The notes beneath the pieces are model-generated. The model did not search any database. It saw only the letters and a list, made by a program, of their open reading frames with translations, and was not told the origin of the DNA. A program made the position numbers and the translations under genes. Below, piece after piece: positions 47,405 to 58,127 of a stretch of 64,000 nt of DNA; position 1 is the first letter of the stretch, and the number at the start of each line of letters is the position of its first letter. This DNA is from Diphasiastrum complanatum (lineage: Eukaryota; Streptophyta; Lycopodiopsida; Lycopodiales; Lycopodiaceae), in contig MU832179.1 of assembly GCA_029204225.1 (NCBI GenBank), positions 19,328 through 83,327 of the forward strand, written 5' to 3'.

Positions 47405-49925
47405 TTGCAAATTGGTTTTTGGAATTGTAACGGTGTGCTTTCATCTTTTTCAGCAGGAGACTTTCACTCTTTTTTGCAGAAATGTGATATTTTGTTCCTA
47501 GCAGAGACCCATGAATCATTATATCGACCTCTTCTTGCCATTCAGGATTGTGCCTGGCATTCAGCGTATAGGCCTTTCTTGAGGTGTTATTTTGCACAAC
47601 AGTCATCTTCTTGCAAAATAACGCGTATAGGCGTTATTTTGCACCTCAGTCATCAGCTTTTGCAGACTATGGTGGTGATCCATTCCAGGATCTCTCAGAT
47701 GATATAGCCAGCTTTGCACAGCAGGGCCTTATTCTACCAACAGGAGATTTTAATGCTCGCACCAGCTCCCGGCAGACAGAGTTTCATGCAGACAATGATT
47801 TCCTTCAGATTCAGGCTTTGGATGTTGGTTTGGACAGGACCTCTGAGGATGCAGATACCCCAGCTACACATTTTGGAGAATAGTTGATTGGACTTGTAGA
47901 AGCTCATTCTTTAGCCATTCAAAATGGCCTGTCTCGATGGTTGTCATCATCAGTTTTTACTTGCCATCCACACGAAGGTGGACACATCGTGGTTGACTAT
48001 TTCATTGGCTCACCAACCTTGATTCCTTTTCTTCATACTTTTCATATTTTGCACCCTACCATCTTTGATCACTCTCTATTGCTCCTGTCTCTTGGCCATA
48101 TTACTCCGGGTACTATTATGACACCTCGTTCCACACGTCGCCTTCGTCCTTCTTTCTCTCCACTTGATATCCCTACTTACACTTCGTCTCTAGCCACACT
48201 ACTCGACGATTTTCCCTTCTCGTCTTCAGTAGACCAACAAGTTGCCTTTTTATCTCAGTCACTTCTTCACTCAGCCAATACTGCTTATCCTCCAAAAAAT
48301 TTCTCATCTCATAAACGCACGTACAATAGATGGTATGATGATGAGTGCCTCTTCCTACACAAGCAGGTTGTCCACGTTGAATACCATTCTCTCGGCACCT
48401 TAGCATCTAAACAAAAGGAATACCAGAGAACGACTTTACGAAAAAAGACTTTACTTTCAATCTCTGGCATAGAAACTCATCAATTCCTTGGACTCCACTT
48501 CTTCCACCTTCTTTTGGAAGATGTTTTCTAAAAACCCATATAAGCCCGCTCCTATTTCCATTGAATCTTGGATTGACTATGTTGCAAGACTTTTTACAGT
48601 GGACTCTCTTTCCATTTCTCTCTCACCACGTCCATAAGCCCGCTCCTATTTCCATTGAATCTTGGATTGACTATGCTGCTCCTTCCATTTCTCTCTCACC
48701 ACGTCCATCAGAATTCACTCTTTTCACTCCATCCATGATTGAAAACGCCATAAAAAATGGTCAAAACAAAACCATAAAGCCATTGATGTTGACTCTCAAA
48801 GTATGGACTTTCTAAAACCTATCGCCCATATTGTTGCTCCATACATCTCCTACGTTTTTAACCAATCTGTTATTTTTGGCCTTCCCACACCCTAGTGTAC
48901 TAACCTCTTGCATCCTATACTTAAGGTTGGTGATCCTCTGAATGTAGACAACTATCGTACGATTATGATCAGCCACACTATGGCTAAGCTCTATGTTTCG
49001 ATTATGCAGTCTATCATCAGCTCTCAGGCAGAGACAGAGGAGTTATATGCTATGGGACAGGCGGGTTTTAGAGCAAGTTATTCCACTGCAGACCAGATAT
49101 TCATACTGAGATGTATCATTGAGGCAGCGAAGTCCAGGAAAGAGAGTCTTTTGCTGCTTTGTGGACTTCCGCAAAGCATTTGATTCGGTTCCGAGACACT
49201 TGTTGCTCCAGCGTCTGGCATCCCTTGGTATCTCACAGGAGGTAATTGCTGCTATTATCACATTATAAGAGAGAGTTTTGGCGCGTTTCTGTGATGGAGA
49301 TGGATGGTCCTCATATATCCATAGTACAGTAGGAGTAAAGCAGGGCTGTCCTTTGTCCACCACCCTCTTTGCTTTATACATTGATGACCTTGAGTGGATC
49401 ATTCGGGAAGAGGGTGGTGATGGCTGTCCTCTAGCAGATAATGTTATCCCTATCCTTCTTTATGCAGATGATGTGGTTCTACTATCATGTTCGGCTACAA
49501 GACTTCAACGACATCTGGATGTCTTGTATACTTTCTGTCAGATATGGGGGCTGAGGGTAAACATTTGTAAGACTAAGGTTATGGTGTTTAACACCAACAG
49601 ACAGCATATGAGAGACACTATGTTCTACTTTGATGGACAACTCCTAGAGATAGTGGTGCCATACACATACCTCAGTGTTCTCTTTTTTGGTCCATTGCTT
49701 TCTTTTAGACCGGCTGCATTGGCTAGGCTCCGCAAGGGGCGCTCTGCTCTTGTTCAGATGGACAAGTTTTCCTCTACTTATTATGTGCATGACCCGGACA
49801 CACATTGTCGCCTCTTCTCTTCGACTGTTTCTCCAGTTGCACTATATTCATTAGAGACATGGTGTCCAGGTTTATCTAGAGACACTTGGTGTGACATCTG
49901 TCGGTTGCAGATTCACACGCGATAG
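47405..49925 (+). pseudogene. LINE-1b ORF2, endonuclease and reverse transcriptase, broken and 3' truncated
   Basis: APE-type endonuclease: IGFWNCNGVLSSF and LFLAETHES at 47408-47510, PTGDFNARTSSRQTEFHADN at about 47740, VVDYFIGSP at about 47990 and IFDHSLLLLS at about 48060. RT: PTNLLHPILKVGDPLNVDNYRTI-type start at 48900, QAGFRASYSTADQIF at about 49055, then a shift near 49180, VGVKQGCPLSTTLFALYIDD at about 49330 and LLYADDVVLLS at about 49460 (catalytic YADD kept). An adjacent direct duplication of about 60 bases ('cccgctcctatttccattga' at 48547 and 48637) lies between the domains. Stops at 47881 and 48530 and frameshifts kill it. It ends at about 49925 against hAT sequence, with no 3' UTR: an unusual loss of the 3' end. 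Confidence 0.88.
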
Positions 49926-51130
49926 AACATACTGCCCATGCAAGAGGACACAATGATGCTGAGCACTGGCCTTCGACGGATATCACTCCAGCCATCGGAC
50001 ATGATCGAACAACCGTAACTCTCCCAGGCCTTCCTGAGAGGGGTCATTTGAGAGGAGAGCTCGTCTACCCTCTCTAACAATAAAGTAGTGCGGATGTGCT
50101 CAGCCCCAGGTGGTGTGAAGCGTGTACTAGCGGCTGCAGCAACTGCAAAAGCCCTCCTGAAAGGCTCGGTGTCGACAATGTTGAACGGGAAGTTCAACTC
50201 ATATATCATGTTGGCCACAACATGCTGGGCCTCTCTCAGAAGACGAGGAGCCACTGCCTCCCCCATGGTCCTTTGTCAGTGTGTATGTGAACTAGCAGGT
50301 GTGTGGGAGGTAGATCGAGAGGCAGGTGGAGGTATGGCAGAAAGCGGTCTGATGGCGAGGATGGGTGGGTGGAGCATGGGATGGTGGGGCAGCATGTGGT
50401 GCTGGGGCAGGAGGATTTGGAATGGGAGCAGGTGGAGCTGGGGGGGCAACAAATGCATCACCGTCAGTCGGATCAGTGAATGGGAGGTCCTCCCCCAAGT
50501 GTGGCTCGTCATCAGGTTGAGGGGGGTAAGTGGACGGTATATCCTGGGTGGGTAGAGGGTCCTGCTGGCTGGGAGGGGGTGTGTCGCTGCGAAGATAGCT
50601 AAATGTGTGGGTGGGACGAGTCACAACCGTGACCGCGGGTGGACGACTCGGGAAAGGGTTTGCATTCCCAGCTCCTCCAGCAGAGGAAGCTCGGGAGGCA
50701 GCTGGCATAAGAGGATGTGCTACACCAGAGTGGGAAGCTGTAGGAGGACGTGCTCCAGCTGGCTGAGAAGATGCAGTAGTTGCAGTTGAGGAGGGTGTGC
50801 AACATAGGGATCAGAGGTCACTGAGGTCACATGATTACTGATTATAGGGTCTAGTGCCAAGCCATCGGCTATCAAACGTGGCCTGTAGATATCAATCAAT
50901 CTACGCCTCTCCTGGGCCGACATACTAGGGCATGGGGATGCACCCAAACGTTTGCTGTCAACTCTAACAACGCCAAGTATGTGGGCCTTAAGCCTAGTCA
51001 GTGTGTCCCACGGAAGCACACATGGCAATGGCGACAAGTCCCCGCTCTGGGTATTGTATCTAACATAGTCAGATGTCTGGTCCACCTCACCCCATAATAA
51101 GTCAATCATATGGGTAAGCAGGCATCGTGA
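49926..51130 (-). pseudogene. hAT-like transposase fragment (BED-like N-terminus and DUF659-type block)
   Basis: The minus-strand N-terminal part at 51130-50850 reads WDTLTRLKAHILGVVRVDSK, then CPSMSAQERRRLID. This resembles the zinc-finger region of plant hAT/DUF659 proteins (xRVKAHLL...CP.V), though the Cys pair is not kept. A Pro/Ala-rich linker (about 50710-50290) follows. The DUF659-type block (LNFPFNIVDTEPFRRA, PLRKAWESYGCSIMSDGWSD, then RRRPVLSIIVSS) lies at 50230-49925. The frame shifts between pieces. The catalytic core and C-terminal dimerisation region are absent: the fragment is cut at the LINE junction. 51131-51560 is its pyrimidine-rich leader. Family call is moderate. Confidence 0.65.
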
Positions 51131-51585
51131 CAGGGTGGGTATGCACGTAGAGCAAATGAGACACAAAAAACGAAAAAAAGAAGGGTGCTTGGTGCAAATG
51201 ACTAAAACTGTAAACCCCAACCTACACTCTCTCTCTAACTCGGAATTATATCTCTCTACAGCTGAACAACCTCTCTCCCCAACTTTCCCTCCAAATCACC
51301 TCCAAAAGAGCTCTAAAAAAACGGCAACAGAACCCTTCTCGAAATCTGAAAAAAGCTAGTAAAGAACCCCAAAATCATCTTTTCTCTCTCTAACCACCTC
51401 ACACTAGGTCGCTTTTTCTCTCTCTACCCTGCAGATTTTCTCTCTCCCCAATCTGCCTCCTCTACCACCTCCAAAATATCAGACTCCTAGCAGCCTCCAC
51501 GCCCAAAAACGCTCTAACCAAAAGAAATTCAGGTTATAGAATTCACCCTTAAACAAGCTTAGGATTTAAAAAAAAAAAAGGTGCC

Positions 51586-51644
51586 GTACCACGGCGCACG
51601 TGCTGTGGTACGACACTTGCCACGACACTCAGACCCCACGACAC
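51586..51644. repeat. 26-base near-palindrome and three ACGACAC copies
   Basis: A GTACCAC...GTGGTAC near-palindrome at 51586-51611 is followed by ACGACAC at 51610, 51622 and 51638, in a GC-rich islet within AT-rich DNA. Subterminal repeats like this are typical of hAT ends, so this may be the outer end of the hAT copy; I find no matching end elsewhere. Confidence 0.5.
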
Positions 51645-51660
51645 CTGTGCCATGGGGAAC

Positions 51661-52448
51661 TTTGACGTAAACATATATGACAAATTCTTTTATAATTTAT
51701 ATATGTTATTCACATATTTAACTGAGAGTGTTGTAACTTAGTCATCTAAACAAGAATTCTATTTCTCCAGAGTAAATAACATATATGGGAAATTCCTGAG
51801 ACGGAGAAGTATATCCACTTTCATGAGCATTGCAAACCATCTTACTTCTAATAACAAAATTTCTTTTACACAAAACCGCCAAATAGATCTTGGTACACAT
51901 ACTAAGGTCAAGTTGACCGATACAAACATGTAGGATTTCAGGGTTGAGACCAAAACTTATTCCATCTTGATCCAATTCACAACAAATTTTGCAGTTGGTA
52001 ATTATGATCACTACAACTTAAATTTGATCTTTTCCTCGACTATCCATGCATATGATAATTAAAATTTAATTCCCATATGTTCTCTAGTTTCAAATTGTTC
52101 CTCACAATCCCTAGAGAGTTTCTCTATTACTTTCAGATAGTTCTCTGTCTTGTTTATATTTTGGATTTTTTCGAAAAATCTATGCAATAGATGGATCTTT
52201 TGAGAGAATCAACTTTTCACTTCACCCCCTTTTGAAAAAATTAACTCAATTTCTATAAAAGGTGCATGAGGAGATGCTACATAAATCATAAGAAAGTCAG
52301 TAATAGATGTTTCACAAAGGTCCCACACTATTACAACCTGGATTTTTCCATGATTATAGGTTATTTTAACCTGAGTGACAAAATATTCTCTACCAGTAAT
52401 CCAACTATCTAATAGAGATTAAAAAAAGATCCCAAGGCAACCCTAATC
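51661..52448 (+). other. Intron 3 spacer
   Basis: AT-rich DNA with a 90-codon minus-strand frame (52011-51742) lacking any domain I recognise. No other feature seen. Confidence 0.45.
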
Positions 52449-52960
52449 CTAGTTAATAAGTGAGAGAGATTTGGCACCCTGCGTGTGCAAGTCCAACCCG
52501 ATGATAGAAGTCAATAAAAGGACTTTAGGCCTTTTTGTGGGACTTTTAATGTCGCAGGGCCTAAATGTCAAGTTTGTGAATAAAGTTGGGTCTCCCACCA
52601 AAATTGGTTCAAATTCAAATTCAAATTTAAATTGGTTCTCTCCAATTATTGAATGGGTTCCCACTCTTTTTTTAAGTTTGAATAGTTAGGGAGGTAGAAA
52701 TGGGCCAATAGGATTTTGAGGCCAAGGCCCTCCTCTCTACTATAAATAGGGGCAAACTCGAGTTGCTCCTCATGTTCAGATCTTCATTTCAATACAAGCA
52801 GATTGTTTCTCTTATGGAATGGACTTCTGAATGTCCTTGCTCTCTAAACATTGTCTTTGGCCCCACTTTTTGATTGGTGTTGTCCAAAAAATTTGCTTGA
52901 TGGTTAGCATGTGAGGTGCATGTGTGTATATATGCATGCATGATAGAAATGTATTTGCAT
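52449..52960 (+). repeat. Relic LTR of the Tat/Athila-like family
   Basis: Shares with 62324 an ordered series of words: 'tttggca.cctgcgtgtg', 'aataaaaggactttaggc', 'gggaggtagaaa', 'ggccaatagg.tttgaggccaag' and a TATA-like ctataaatagg (52741). No primer site or coding sequence is next to it, so a solo LTR or truncated copy is likely. Edges approximate. Confidence 0.6.
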
Positions 52961-53632
52961 CAGAATCATAAGCTTGATCAACTTATTTCGGCAGCAAATT
53001 TGAAAAAATTCTGAAATAACAAAAATTCACCCATGCATTCAACTCGGAAGCCTAGATTCTCGAGAGACAAGACTTTTGGGTGGACTTCGTAAAGTTTGAG
53101 TGTAAGCCCCCAAAAGAAGTTCCTTGTTCGGGAGTACAAGGGTTTTGATCTTTGAAGTGTAGGTTTGCATACTCTAACAAAAAATTTTAGGAGTTAATTT
53201 GAAGCATAATGCGTAAAACATCAAGGGATGCACTACCAAGGTTGACCTTTAGGAGGTTACCTCTGAAATTTACAGTGGTATTGCACAGTGGGCACCAGAA
53301 AAGGGTGCTGGGCCAGCAGGCTAGGAAGTTTGATGAAATAGCATGAAATTGACTCCTTGTAAGAGTAGATGGTTGGAATTTGGTGCGTTTACAATAATTA
53401 CCTGTTATTATGTTTATGTGAGTATGTCATATACATCTTTCTCTTTGGTAATGTGTGACGTTGACTTGCATTCTTCTCATAAGATCTGGTAGGTGAAATA
53501 TTGCATGTTTATTAAGTATAGCAACTTTGAACTTTTTGATAGTGCATCTTTTCTTGTTAGTTTTATGACTAATTTATGAATAGGTTGTGTATTTTAAAGT
53601 AAGATAGTTAAACGTTTTTTTGTTATGTGCAG
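52961..53632 (+). other. 3' part of intron 3
   Basis: AT-rich DNA ending in a T-rich tract and GTGCAG acceptor at 53627-53632. No gene or repeat recognised. Confidence 0.55.
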
Positions 53633-53800
53633 GGAATATACGAGTCTTTGTTCGTGTTCGTCAGCAAGGTGAAAGTGAGACATCTATGCCATATTTTATC
53701 CCGAATCCTTACACTATATCAATCATACCATCACCTTCAGATATGAGCACCTTCAAAGAATTTCAGTTTGATCAGGTTTATGGGCCACAGGTTGGTCAAG
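53633..53800 (+). CDS. KAC: KAC-type kinesin-14, exon 4 (residues 160-216), start of motor domain
   Basis: Phase 1 in and out, 168 bases. It encodes the first beta strand of the kinesin motor (GNIRVFVRVRQQGE) and the block FKEFQFDQVYGPQVGQ, which matches KEFEFDRVYGPQVGQ in KAC1/2. The kinesin nucleotide-base motif RxRP reads RVRQ here, with Pro replaced. Between the two lies PYFIPNPYTISIIPSPSD, a variable strand. Acceptor GTGCAG|GG, donor G|GTAGGA. Confidence 0.93.
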
Positions 53801-54654
53801 GTAGGAATATTTTTCTAGAATGCTGAACTCTAATCAATTTGTCTAGCACTTATTGGGGAAAACCTCTCACCTGATTGAATTTTTTTATATAGGAATTTTG
53901 GGTCTGAAACTTGGCTTAGGGGATCTTGTTTTGGTGACACATCTTATGCTTATCCCATGGCTACAGATATCTGCAATTCCCATAGCATATTAACTTTTCA
54001 CTTGTCTTGTTTACTACATAAGTTCATAAATTAACTTATACTTCTGATGGATTGTTGACTGACCTTATCTTGATGTGTCTGTTTTTATAAAAAGACCATG
54101 TTGTTATTGGTAGGGAAATCTCTCTTGGAGATTCATGTGAATTTTTACTCATAGGGAGACAATTGCACGTTCTTGAATTTTCTACAAGCGAAATCAAATC
54201 GAGACTTTCAATATATCTGCTTAAATAGATCGGTCGGTGCTTGAATATGGTTACATCTATACTTGTCCATAATCACATATGGAGATTTTCCCATTTTTGA
54301 AGTTTGTACCATTGAAGATTCTCGTGTAACATATATAGCAATATAACTGCTCCACCTCATAAAGGCTGCTCTTTAGAAAACTCATGGATAAACTTTGGGT
54401 TGTAGACACTAGTGAACTTCTGGTATGTTTGAAATGAATATCTATGTCCAGTTTCTTTGTTTATACTCCTTGGTATCTCTTGTTTACAAGTTGCAACTTA
54501 GGTCCCTGGTGCAGTTCAGGATATGTCAAGTGAATCTACAATAGTTATATGCTAAATAGCATGGACAGGGACATATGTAATTTGTCATTTGGACTGGTTA
54601 GGGGAGTTGACTCTGTCATTTATTAGAGGCATTTATGAGACATGTTCCATATTG
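53801..54654 (+). other. Intron 4, 5' part
   Basis: AT-rich intron DNA, nothing recognised. Intron 4 spans 53801-55016. Confidence 0.6.
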
Positions 54655-54656
54655 CA

Positions 54657-54800
54657 ACGGGGTTGGCTCAGTTGGTTAGCTTGGCATTCGAAGTTTCTTT
54701 GGTCCCAAGTTCAAGCCCTCCTTAGAAACCAAGATGCATGTTATGCCCTAGTCAAAAGCCTCAAATAAAATAAATTGGCCTTTGGGCCTACCATGCCAAA
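54657..54800 (+). mobile_element. tRNA-derived SINE candidate
   Basis: tggctcagttgg at 54664-54675 fits a polymerase III A box; agttcaagccc at 54709-54719 fits a B box, about 33 bases later, as in tRNA-derived SINEs. The 3' body contains 'cctcaaataaaataaa' and 'ggcctttgggcc'. The intervening region cannot fold as a functional tRNA with an acceptor stem. The 3' end is uncertain. Confidence 0.6.
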
Positions 54801-55016
54801 TTTCTGGAGATATAGTTTCCTAAATCTACATAAAAGACATATAGGTTAGGAATATTAGGATTTCAAATTGTAAATGCCAGCTATGGATTTTGAGAAATTG
54901 ACTTTTATTTAGTAATGCGTTATAGTTTGCTATACAGGCAACAAACGTATGTAATGTTCTTATTTACCTCTTGCAGTGCATTACCAATCATCACATCATG
55001 TACTGTTTGTATTCAG

Positions 55017-55123
55017 GGGGTCTTTTTCAAGATTTACAGTCTTTAATGCAGTCAGCATTGGATGGATACAATGTGTGCATATTTGCATGTGGCCCTGAAG
55101 GTTCAGGAAAGACATATACAATG
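55017..55123 (+). CDS. KAC: KAC-type kinesin-14, exon 5 (residues 216-251), P-loop
   Basis: Starts after ATTCAG and completes a split Gly; phase 0 out before GTAGGT. It encodes [20 protein letters not shown], then [15 protein letters not shown], the ATP-binding P-loop (G241-T248). The exon matches SLFSDVQPFVQSALDGSNVS in KAC1/2. The loop GPEGSGKT is closer to the general Walker A consensus (GxxxxGKT) with Gly-Ser-Gly-Lys than the GQTHAGKT I recall for Arabidopsis KAC. Confidence 0.95.
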
Positions 55124-55447
55124 GTAGGTTGCAGATGAAAGTCTATTACTACAACATACACATTTGCACTGCTCTATGAAAGATATTGTGATCTGTCACA
55201 GATTCTAAAAGATTTTACTTGAAATACAAAAGGAAATAATGCTTTTTTGCTTAATTTGATGCATAGATCTTAACATATTGAGAAATAGCAACGTCTCGTA
55301 CTTGTGAATAGAATTGTTGTTTAAGCTATTTCTCCTACAAGAAAACAGGTCTCTCAGCTAGGCAATGAGTGGTTATTTTTGAGGTGTTTCTATGATGTCA
55401 AGATTGCCTTTCCCCAACATAGATTATTGAGACTCAGGCCTTTACAG

Positions 55448-55579
55448 GAAGGGCCTACCCATGATCGCGGAGTATATTTTAGAACGTTTGAAGAGTTGTT
55501 TGATCTTTCGAATTCAGATTCAACATCCTCCTCAAAGTGTCTATTTGGTGTTACTATGTTTGAGATCCAAAATGAGCAG
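55448..55579 (+). CDS. KAC: KAC-type kinesin-14, exon 6 (residues 252-295)
   Basis: Phase 0 in and out, 132 bases, after TTTACAG. It encodes EGPTHDRGVYFRTFEELFDL, then SNSDSTSSSKCLFGVTMFEI and QNEQ. This matches the KAC1/2 segment DRGLYARCFEELMDLANSDS through FSVSVFELYNEQ. Donor GTATTT at 55580. The next exon should begin with an RDLL-type motif; no such sequence is visible to 64000, so intron 6 is longer than 8.4 kb and the remaining motor and the long C-terminal part lie outside. Confidence 0.95.
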
Positions 55580-55779
55580 GTATTTCTTTGTACTTCTTTA
55601 GCTTCAAAGTTATGGTTAATGATTAATTTCCATACACTTAGTATATTAGCAAAAATTTGGATGTGGAGAAGGCTGTGTTTTCTTAAGATACCTTTAAATG
55701 AAGGACATGCCATGTACCACAGTTGACAATGCTGGCATGTCCTCCAAGTGGGACTCTTTGAGTAGTTGACACTGTAACA

Positions 55780-56140
55780 TGCGTTAGAATTTGATGCTCA
55801 AATTCTAGATAGGAGTGTACTAATCATATTAGCACTCACACACAATATCAGCATAAAAGATTAAGAGAACTTTGATTATTAGAAGATTGAGCAAAGCTCT
55901 ATACATCGGAATGACATGAGGTGGGGCACCAGCCTCTCTTATATAGTTTCTCTAGTGTATTTCAAAAGCTAAAGACTCATAATGAATTTCTAGGTGTAAA
56001 ACCAAACTCTATACTATTACTAGTGCGCCCTCCTACAAAGATGTCTAATTGACTTGACTTTAGGATTTACTAAATATAGAATTGACCTCTATAATAGCAC
56101 GTAGGCATGGCCAATCAAACATTAGGGGTACAAATAAACA
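55780..56140 (-). repeat. Diverged LTR of the Copia-C family
   Basis: Follows the order of the Copia-C LTR (25032): 'agaatttgatgctcaaattctaga', 'ttagcactcacac', 'ggtggggcaccagcctctc', 'aatagcacgtaggcatggcca', ending 'aataaacatt'. No polypurine tract or coding region follows. Old solo LTR or truncated copy. Confidence 0.75.
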
Positions 56141-57550
56141 TTCCCAAGCAACAAGATATCTGTGCTCAACTGCCAGTTAGAATCTCTCAATCCATAAAGA
56201 TTATAAGACTTCCTCGAAGCATAGGGAAGAAATTGCAGTACTCCAAAAAAAAACACCATCCAAGAAGATTGTCTTCAGACTGTCGTGCCCATGGTACTTG
56301 CTTAGACCAAATAGGATCCTCTATAACAGAACCTTTAGGTAACTCCAGGTAGTCTGTCTCAAATCCAGTGACCAAGCTGAGGCGCATAACGCAACTTTGG
56401 CTAACTTGTTCAACACTCTTCTTCTTTACGACCACCCGTGTGCAAGAAATCCCAAAAGGATTTCACATGGAAGAAATAGCAGTAAAGTTTCAAATCAGAA
56501 AACTTCCATTCAGTTATATCACTTAAATTTTTTCTTTGCCTTGGGTTATGGATTCAAGGTTTTTGTTCATGTGTATTGTATAGAAAAAGAACCACTACCC
56601 CAACCATAAATGCTCCAACAAAGCTCACTCCAAGGTACCTACTAACAGATCAAACAATGGAATTGCGTTCCACCAATCTCTCTCCCATGATGTGTACTTG
56701 TCTTATAGGATTTAAAATGCTCATTGGTATCCAAATTCTTAATAGGAAATCAAATGTATGACAAGGAATCAATGACTTAATACTTTTTCTCTCCCTATTC
56801 ACAAGAATAAGATCCAAAATGCACCCTCCCTAACAAGATTATCACTTCAAAATAGAACTTTAACACATGGCAAAAAGGCCAACGTTATTGGTGCACAATT
56901 CTCTATGTAAAGATGATCTTAGAACAGATCTAAAAAGCCAGCTCTATAAACAAGAAAAGAGATTCCAGCGTGATGAATTCTCAAAATATGTAACTTGAAA
57001 ATGGTAGGAAACTTCCTATTTTTTCAAGAAAATAAATTCCCAACATGGTTCTAAGGTGTGGACAACCATAATTCATGCTAAAAACAAAATTTCAGATCTG
57101 TCCCTCTTTTAGAAATCATCCAAAAAGTTACACAAGATCCGATAGGAATCCAAATCATCACTTGAATTTGCACCCATTAATGTTATAAGTATTGCCACTC
57201 TCTCTAGTCTCTCCAGCCTCTTCAGGCTCTTCCTCCCTTCTTTAGCAGAAAGAGGCCGCCTCTTTATACTAGTAGAGATAGAGAAATCCAAAGGCCAATG
57301 GTTCCCAATGTGGAATATCCAAAAGCCAAGAGCCAAGAGCCATGTGTTACATAGGAGTTACAAAGGCAAATGAAAAGTCTTGGCATTGGACAGCCAAGTG
57401 CTTATTGGAGAAGGTCACTTGCCCCATGGACCCCCAATTATGAGATGGGCCCCTCCAAATTTGAGTACATGGACCATAAAAAATGCTCCTTGGGTCCTCA
57501 AAACCATATACATTACCCCAACCTCATTAAATATGGCATTAACCCCATGA
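56141..57550 (+). other. Intron 6 segment, unrecognised
   Basis: No coding domain seen on either strand. 57000-57540 looks LTR-like on the minus or plus strand (pyrimidine-rich block, 'ctctttatactagtag', then 'ggcccctccaaatttgag'), but I cannot find its partner. Confidence 0.35.
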
Positions 57551-57551
57551 A

Positions 57552-58124
57552 GTCATGCAATCAAAGCCTGGAGAAAGTTCTGTACTCGTCGTACTATCCC
57601 TGGAGAAGATTCCACCCACGGAGAAAATAAACTCTAATGACCCCTGACAGCCGTCGGTGGAGAAACCGAAGTCTCGGAGTCTCTGGATGATCAGTGAGCA
57701 AGGAACAAAATCAAAGGCTTTCCTGAAGTCCACAAAACAACAGTAACTCTCTCCGGTGCTTAGCCTCCTCAATCAAGGCTCGCAATGTGAAGATGTGATT
57801 TGCAGTAGAATAATGGGCTCGAAAACCAGCCTAACCTATGCCATGTAGTCTCCTAGTCTCCGCCTCTGAGCTCACAACAGACTGTAGTATGGTACCATAT
57901 AGTTCCAGGACATGCCCAATCATGATGGTGCAGTAGTTACTAGGAATCATGGGCTCACAATTCTTATGGATGGGGTGGATAATGTTAGTGCACCAGGATG
58001 ACGAGAAACTGGAGACAACTGCGGAGTTAAGAAGGGTGGCTATGGTGGGGGCGAGTAAGTCAGAGGCATGGGAGAGGAGTTCAGATTCAAGGTCTTCAAT
58101 ATCTCTGGCCATGTGGAACTTCAT
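57552..58124 (-). pseudogene. LINE-2 reverse transcriptase, 3' truncated
   Basis: Minus strand. DLLAPTIATLLNSAVVSSFS, then a WCTNIIHPIHKNCEPMIPSN region, the AGFRAHYSTA-type motif at about 57840, and CCFVDFRKAFDFVP at about 57730 (the first RT catalytic motif). Shifts separate them. The sequence ends at about 57552 before the YADD motif: as in LINE-1b, the 3' end is missing. Confidence 0.85.
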
Positions 58125-58127
58125 CTT

